Positions 4,263 to 6,784 of a stretch of DNA of 6,784 bases are shown piece after piece (the stretch's first letter is position 1; each line of letters starts with the position of its first letter). The stretch is taken from positions 1 through 6,784 of the forward strand of contig CAJMMA010000074.1 of assembly GCA_905214435.1 (NCBI GenBank), read 5' to 3'. Below the pieces are notes generated by a model. That model saw nothing but the letters and a program-made list of their open reading frames with translations. It did no database searches and was not told where the DNA came from. The DNA comes from an uncultured bacterium (GTDB lineage Bacteria > Actinomycetota > Coriobacteriia > Coriobacteriales > Coriobacteriaceae). Both the position numbers and the translations under genes were made by a program.

Positions 4263-6784
4263 CTAGAACGTCTGCTCGTAGTCGCTGTGTTTTTTGGCCG
4301 AACGCACCAGGAACTCCTGGTTGGTGTTGGTGCCCTTAAGACCCTTGATAAACGATGCGGCTGCGCGCTCGGTGTTGTTCATGCCGGCAAGAATGCGACG
4401 CAGACCAAAGACAAACGGACGCATCTGCTCGTCGACCAACAGGTCCTCGTTACGCGTACCGGAGGCAACGGGGTCGATAGCCGGGAAGATGCGGCGGTCG
4501 GCCAGGTCGCGGTCGAGCTTAAGCTCCATGTTGCCGGTGCCCTTGAACTCCTCAAAGATGACTTCGTCCATCTTGGAACCGGTGTCGATGAGGGCAGAGG
4601 CCAGGATGGTAAGCGAGCCACCGTTCTCGATATTGCGGGCTGCACCCAGGAAGCGCTTGGGCGGATATAGGGCCGCCGAATCGACGCCGCCCGAAAGGAT
4701 GCGGCCCGAGGCGGGCGCCGCCAAGTTGTAGGCGCGGGCGAGGCGCGTGATGGAGTCGAGCACCACCACGACGTCGCCACCCAGCTCTACGATGCGCTTG
4801 GCGCGCTCGATGACGAGCTCTGCCACGCGGGTGTGGTTGTCGGCAGGCATATCGAAGGTCGACGCCACAACCTCGCCCTTGATGGAACGCTGCATATCGG
4901 TGACCTCTTCGGGGCGCTCGTCGACGAGCAGGCAGATGAGGTGCACCTCGGGGTTGTTAATCGAGATAGACTGGCAGATCTTCTTGAGGATCGTGGTCTT
5001 GCCGGCCTTGGGCGGGGACACGATCAGGCCGCGCTGGCCCTTGCCGATCGGTGACACGATGTCGATGGCGCGGCCGGTAATAGAGTCCTTGCCGTGCTCC
5101 ATGCGCAGCGGCTCGTTGGGATAGACCGGGGTGAGGTCGCCGAACTTGGGACGGTTGCGAATCTGCTCGGGGTCCAGACCGTTGACGGTCGTGATTTTGG
5201 CGAGGCCGGCGCGCTTGTCGCCGCCGCGCGAAGGACGCAACGAGCCCTCGATGACGTCGCCCGTGCGCAGGCGCGCGGAGCGGATGAGGTAGGCGGGCAC
5301 GAAGGCGTCGTCGTTGGACTTCATGTAGCCATGGGCGTGGATGATGCCGGAGCTGTCCGGGCGAATCTGCAGAATGCCCTTGATGTCGCGGAAGCCCTCG
5401 GCCTTCGCAGCGGTGACGTAGATTTCCTCGACGAGCTCGGCCTTCTTCTTGCCGGTCGTCTCGATCTCGAACTCCTTAGCCTTCTCGCGCAGCTCAGCGA
5501 CCTTCATGGCCGCGAGTTCCTCGCGCGAAAGCGTGGGCTCGGTGGGAGCGGCATTACGCTCCTTGTTGCGCTGTTTGCGATCGCGCTGGCGGTTGCGGCG
5601 GTCGTTGTTGCGGTCGTCCTTACGCTCGTTGCGCTCGTCGTTGCGCTTGTGCTGGCGACGGTTGGGGCGAGTGCCGTCTTCGCCCTCAGCGGGGGCGGCA
5701 CCATCGGTTGCGGCGGTGCCAATATTGGCCGCAGCGGCGTCATTGGCCTCGGCGCCAGAATCAACCTGCGCTTCGACATCCTGCTGCTCGGACGCCTTGG
5801 CCTTAACGGACTTCTTACGACCGCGCTTGGGCTTCTCGGACGCAGGCTGTTCGACGTCCTGGGCCTCGGCGACATCAGTCGACGCATCGGCGGTCGTCTC
5901 GGCAGAATCCTCGGACGCACCCTTCTTGGCAGCCTTGGCCTTGGACGTGCGCTTAGCAGCAGTACGACGGCTGCGACCGGGACGGACGTCGGCGGGCTCG
6001 GCATCGGCGGGAGCGGCCTCGGAAGTCGTAGCATCCTGGACGGGTTCATCGGCAGCAGTTGAGGACTTGGCGGTCGCCGCAGCATCCCGAGCGGCGGCGG
6101 CTGCGGCTGCGGCCTTCTCGGCCTCGACGAAGGCCTTGGGCTTGCGACCGCGACGGTGCGGGCGCAAAGCCGGATCGACAACGGGAACTTCGCTGGCCTC
6201 GACAGGCGCAGCGGGCTCAACAGGCGATGTGCCCTCCCCTGCCGCGGAACGGACCGAAGCCTCAGTGAGCTCGGGGGTTACCTGTTCAGCAACCTGCTCG
6301 GCCTTAGCAGCCGTGCGGCGGCGTGTGCGCGGTACCGGCTTCTCGGTCGGCTGGTCGGCGACAGGAGTCTCGGTGGCGGCAGGCGTCTCGGGCACAGACG
6401 GAGCTGCAAGCTCGGTCAGAGCCGCGGCCTCGCGCTCGGCAGCACGACGGCGGGCGCGCACCACCTGAGCCTCGCTAATCTGCGCCAACGCACGTGCCTG
6501 CGCGACCTCATCGGAAATCGGCGCCGAGGAGTCAGCTGCAACGGTGAGCTTGGCGCGCGTCGTGCGCGTGGTACGGCGCTTTGGCTTGGTGACCTCCTCG
6601 CCGTCAGCGGCAGGCTTGGCCGTGCGGCGCATGCGCTTGGGCTTTGCCGGAGCAGCCTCCTCACCAGTTGCAGGCACGGCCTTCTCAGCCGCTACAGGCA
6701 TAGGCGTCGAAGCAGCCTTAGGCGTCTCAGGAGCCGAGGCTTGCGCGGGCGCCGCGACCTGGTCCGACGCAACCGGTGCAGCGG
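4263..6784 (-). CDS. rho: Transcription termination factor Rho, 5' end outside window
   Basis: Rho is a hexameric RNA-dependent ATPase/translocase that stops untranslated transcripts. The frame stays open to the window edge, giving at least 839 residues; E. coli Rho has 419. Numbering from the internal ATG at 6701, residues 1-390, plus 27 upstream codons, are a low-complexity charged extension. The helix-bundle (Rho_N) domain is about 391-437, and the cold-shock RNA-binding domain about 439-515. The ATPase has the Walker A motif PPKAGKTT (563-570, K568), DERPEE with catalytic-region E595 (594-599), the Walker B motif VVVVLDS (644-650), ITRLARAYN (651-659), an R-loop GTGNMELKLDR (721-731), and the arginine-finger region around SGTRNEDLL. 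All key residues are intact, so it should be functional. The bicyclomycin-pocket residues (D649, S650, R653) look conserved. The ATG at 6701 has coding-like sequence upstream, so it is not accepted as the start. Confidence 0.97.
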   Translation of the reverse strand, partial: AAPVASDQVAAPAQASAPETPKAASTPMPVAAEKAVPATGEEAAPAKPKRMRRTAKPAADGEEVTKPKRRTTRTTRAKLTVAADSSAPISDEVAQARALAQISEAQVVRARRRAAEREAAALTELAAPSVPETPAATETPVADQPTEKPVPRTRRRTAAKAEQVAEQVTPELTEASVRSAAGEGTSPVEPAAPVEASEVPVVDPALRPHRRGRKPKAFVEAEKAAAAAAAARDAAATAKSSTAADEPVQDATTSEAAPADAEPADVRPGRSRRTAAKRTSKAKAAKKGASEDSAETTADASTDVAEAQDVEQPASEKPKRGRKKSVKAKASEQQDVEAQVDSGAEANDAAAANIGTAATDGAAPAEGEDGTRPNRRQHKRNDERNERKDDRNNDRRNRQRDRKQRNKERNAAPTEPTLSREELAAMKVAELREKAKEFEIETTGKKKAELVEEIYVTAAKAEGFRDIKGILQIRPDSSGIIHAHGYMKSNDDAFVPAYLIRSARLRTGDVIEGSLRPSRGGDKRAGLAKITTVNGLDPEQIRNRPKFGDLTPVYPNEPLRMEHGKDSITGRAIDIVSPIGKGQRGLIVSPPKAGKTTILKKICQSISINNPEVHLICLLVDERPEEVTDMQRSIKGEVVASTFDMPADNHTRVAELVIERAKRIVELGGDVVVVLDSITRLARAYNLAAPASGRILSGGVDSAALYPPKRFLGAARNIENGGSLTILASALIDTGSKMDEVIFEEFKGTGNMELKLDRDLADRRIFPAIDPVASGTRNEDLLVDEQMRPFVFGLRRILAGMNNTERAAASFIKGLKGTNTNQEFLVRSAKKHSDYEQTF
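5391..5531 (-). other. Rho_N helix-bundle domain directly before the RNA-binding domain
   Basis: Residues about 391-437 of Rho (numbered from the ATG at 6701) read LSREELAAMKVAELREKAKE, then a GKKKAELVEEI stretch. This is the SAP-like Rho_N pattern of two helices with a basic turn, as in the first ~45 residues of E. coli Rho. It is joined to the cold-shock domain by only a few residues. Confidence 0.8.
5532..6784 (-). other. Low-complexity polyampholyte extension of Rho
   Basis: At least 417 residues made of Ala, Glu, Lys, Arg, Thr, Asp and Pro, with no recognisable fold, so probably disordered. Basic modules of the form [KR]P-x-R-x-R-[RK] recur near residues 20-29, 39-51, 121-133, 179-190, 240-260, 290-302 and 345-354 (numbered from 6701), separated by acidic or Ala-rich spacers. 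An eight-Ala run (197-204) is encoded at 6090-6113. Arg/Lys-rich extensions are known in actinobacterial Rho and add RNA-binding capacity; that role here is inferred. Confidence 0.85.
5553..5669 (-). repeat. Arg/Asn/Asp-rich repetitive block in Rho
   Basis: Residues about 345-383 are almost wholly Arg, Asn, Asp, Lys, Gln and Glu, with recurring RND, RNER and RDRK units. At the DNA level, short repeats of the GTCGTTGCG/CTCGTTGCG kind occur on the plus strand. It lies immediately before the Rho_N domain and resembles arginine-rich RNA-binding tails. Confidence 0.65.

Noticed and set aside
5094..6468. Two long plus-strand open frames (5094-6062 and 5449-6468), one with a strongly hydrophobic Val/Leu/Ala stretch resembling membrane helices
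   Set aside because: They lie opposite rho. The hydrophobic stretch is the antisense of the Arg/Asn/Asp-rich block, where complementing polar codons gives Val/Leu/Ala codons. No gene-like start or domain was seen.
6699..6701. ATG at 6701 as the true start of rho
   Set aside because: The 27 codons upstream are open and have the same Ala/Pro/Lys-rich composition, and no ribosome site precedes the ATG. The gene most likely continues past the window.
1..6784. Mobile element, integrase attachment site in the tRNA genes, CRISPR array, or defence genes
   Set aside because: No transposase, integrase, spaced direct repeats or duplicated tRNA 3' end was found in the window. The gene content is housekeeping.

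Overview
This is a GC-rich bacterial chromosome segment that looks like ordinary core genome. It probably comes from a Coriobacteriia actinobacterium of the Collinsella type. I infer this from the GC-rich codon use, the very long charged N-terminal extension on Rho, and the general look of the proteins. No sequence in the window proves the taxon, and no search was possible.

Layout. Positions 1-175 hold two tRNA genes on the minus strand, tRNA-His(GTG) then tRNA-Lys(CTT), read from a good sigma-70-like promoter at 202-230. A divergent intergenic region with an unusual AT-rich set of inverted repeats (238-267) leads into a plus-strand class I PLP-dependent aminotransferase (341-1522). Seventeen bases after its stop lies the C-terminal half of a ROK-family sugar kinase (fructokinase type, 1540-1977). 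Its N-terminal half is absent, so it is most likely a deletion remnant. A strong, perfectly paired bidirectional terminator (2067-2100) separates this plus-strand unit from the minus-strand genes.

The minus-strand unit at 2092-3949 is a two-gene operon. It encodes a 466-residue membrane-anchored protein of unknown function with a long Ala/Asp/Gln-rich tail, followed 7 nt later by a small VanZ-family membrane protein whose last codons lie inside the terminator. A well-formed promoter (4086-4114) and a leader of about 130 nt precede it. Upstream of that lies rho on the minus strand (4263 to beyond the window end), with one or two intrinsic terminators after its stop.

Rho is complete at its C-terminus, with an intact helix-bundle domain, RNA-binding cold-shock domain and ATPase. 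It is preceded by at least 417 residues of low-complexity polyampholyte with repeated basic modules, and its true start lies outside the window. This extension and the 466-residue unknown protein are the most interesting objects here. I saw no mobile element, CRISPR array, defence system or clearly new multigene system.
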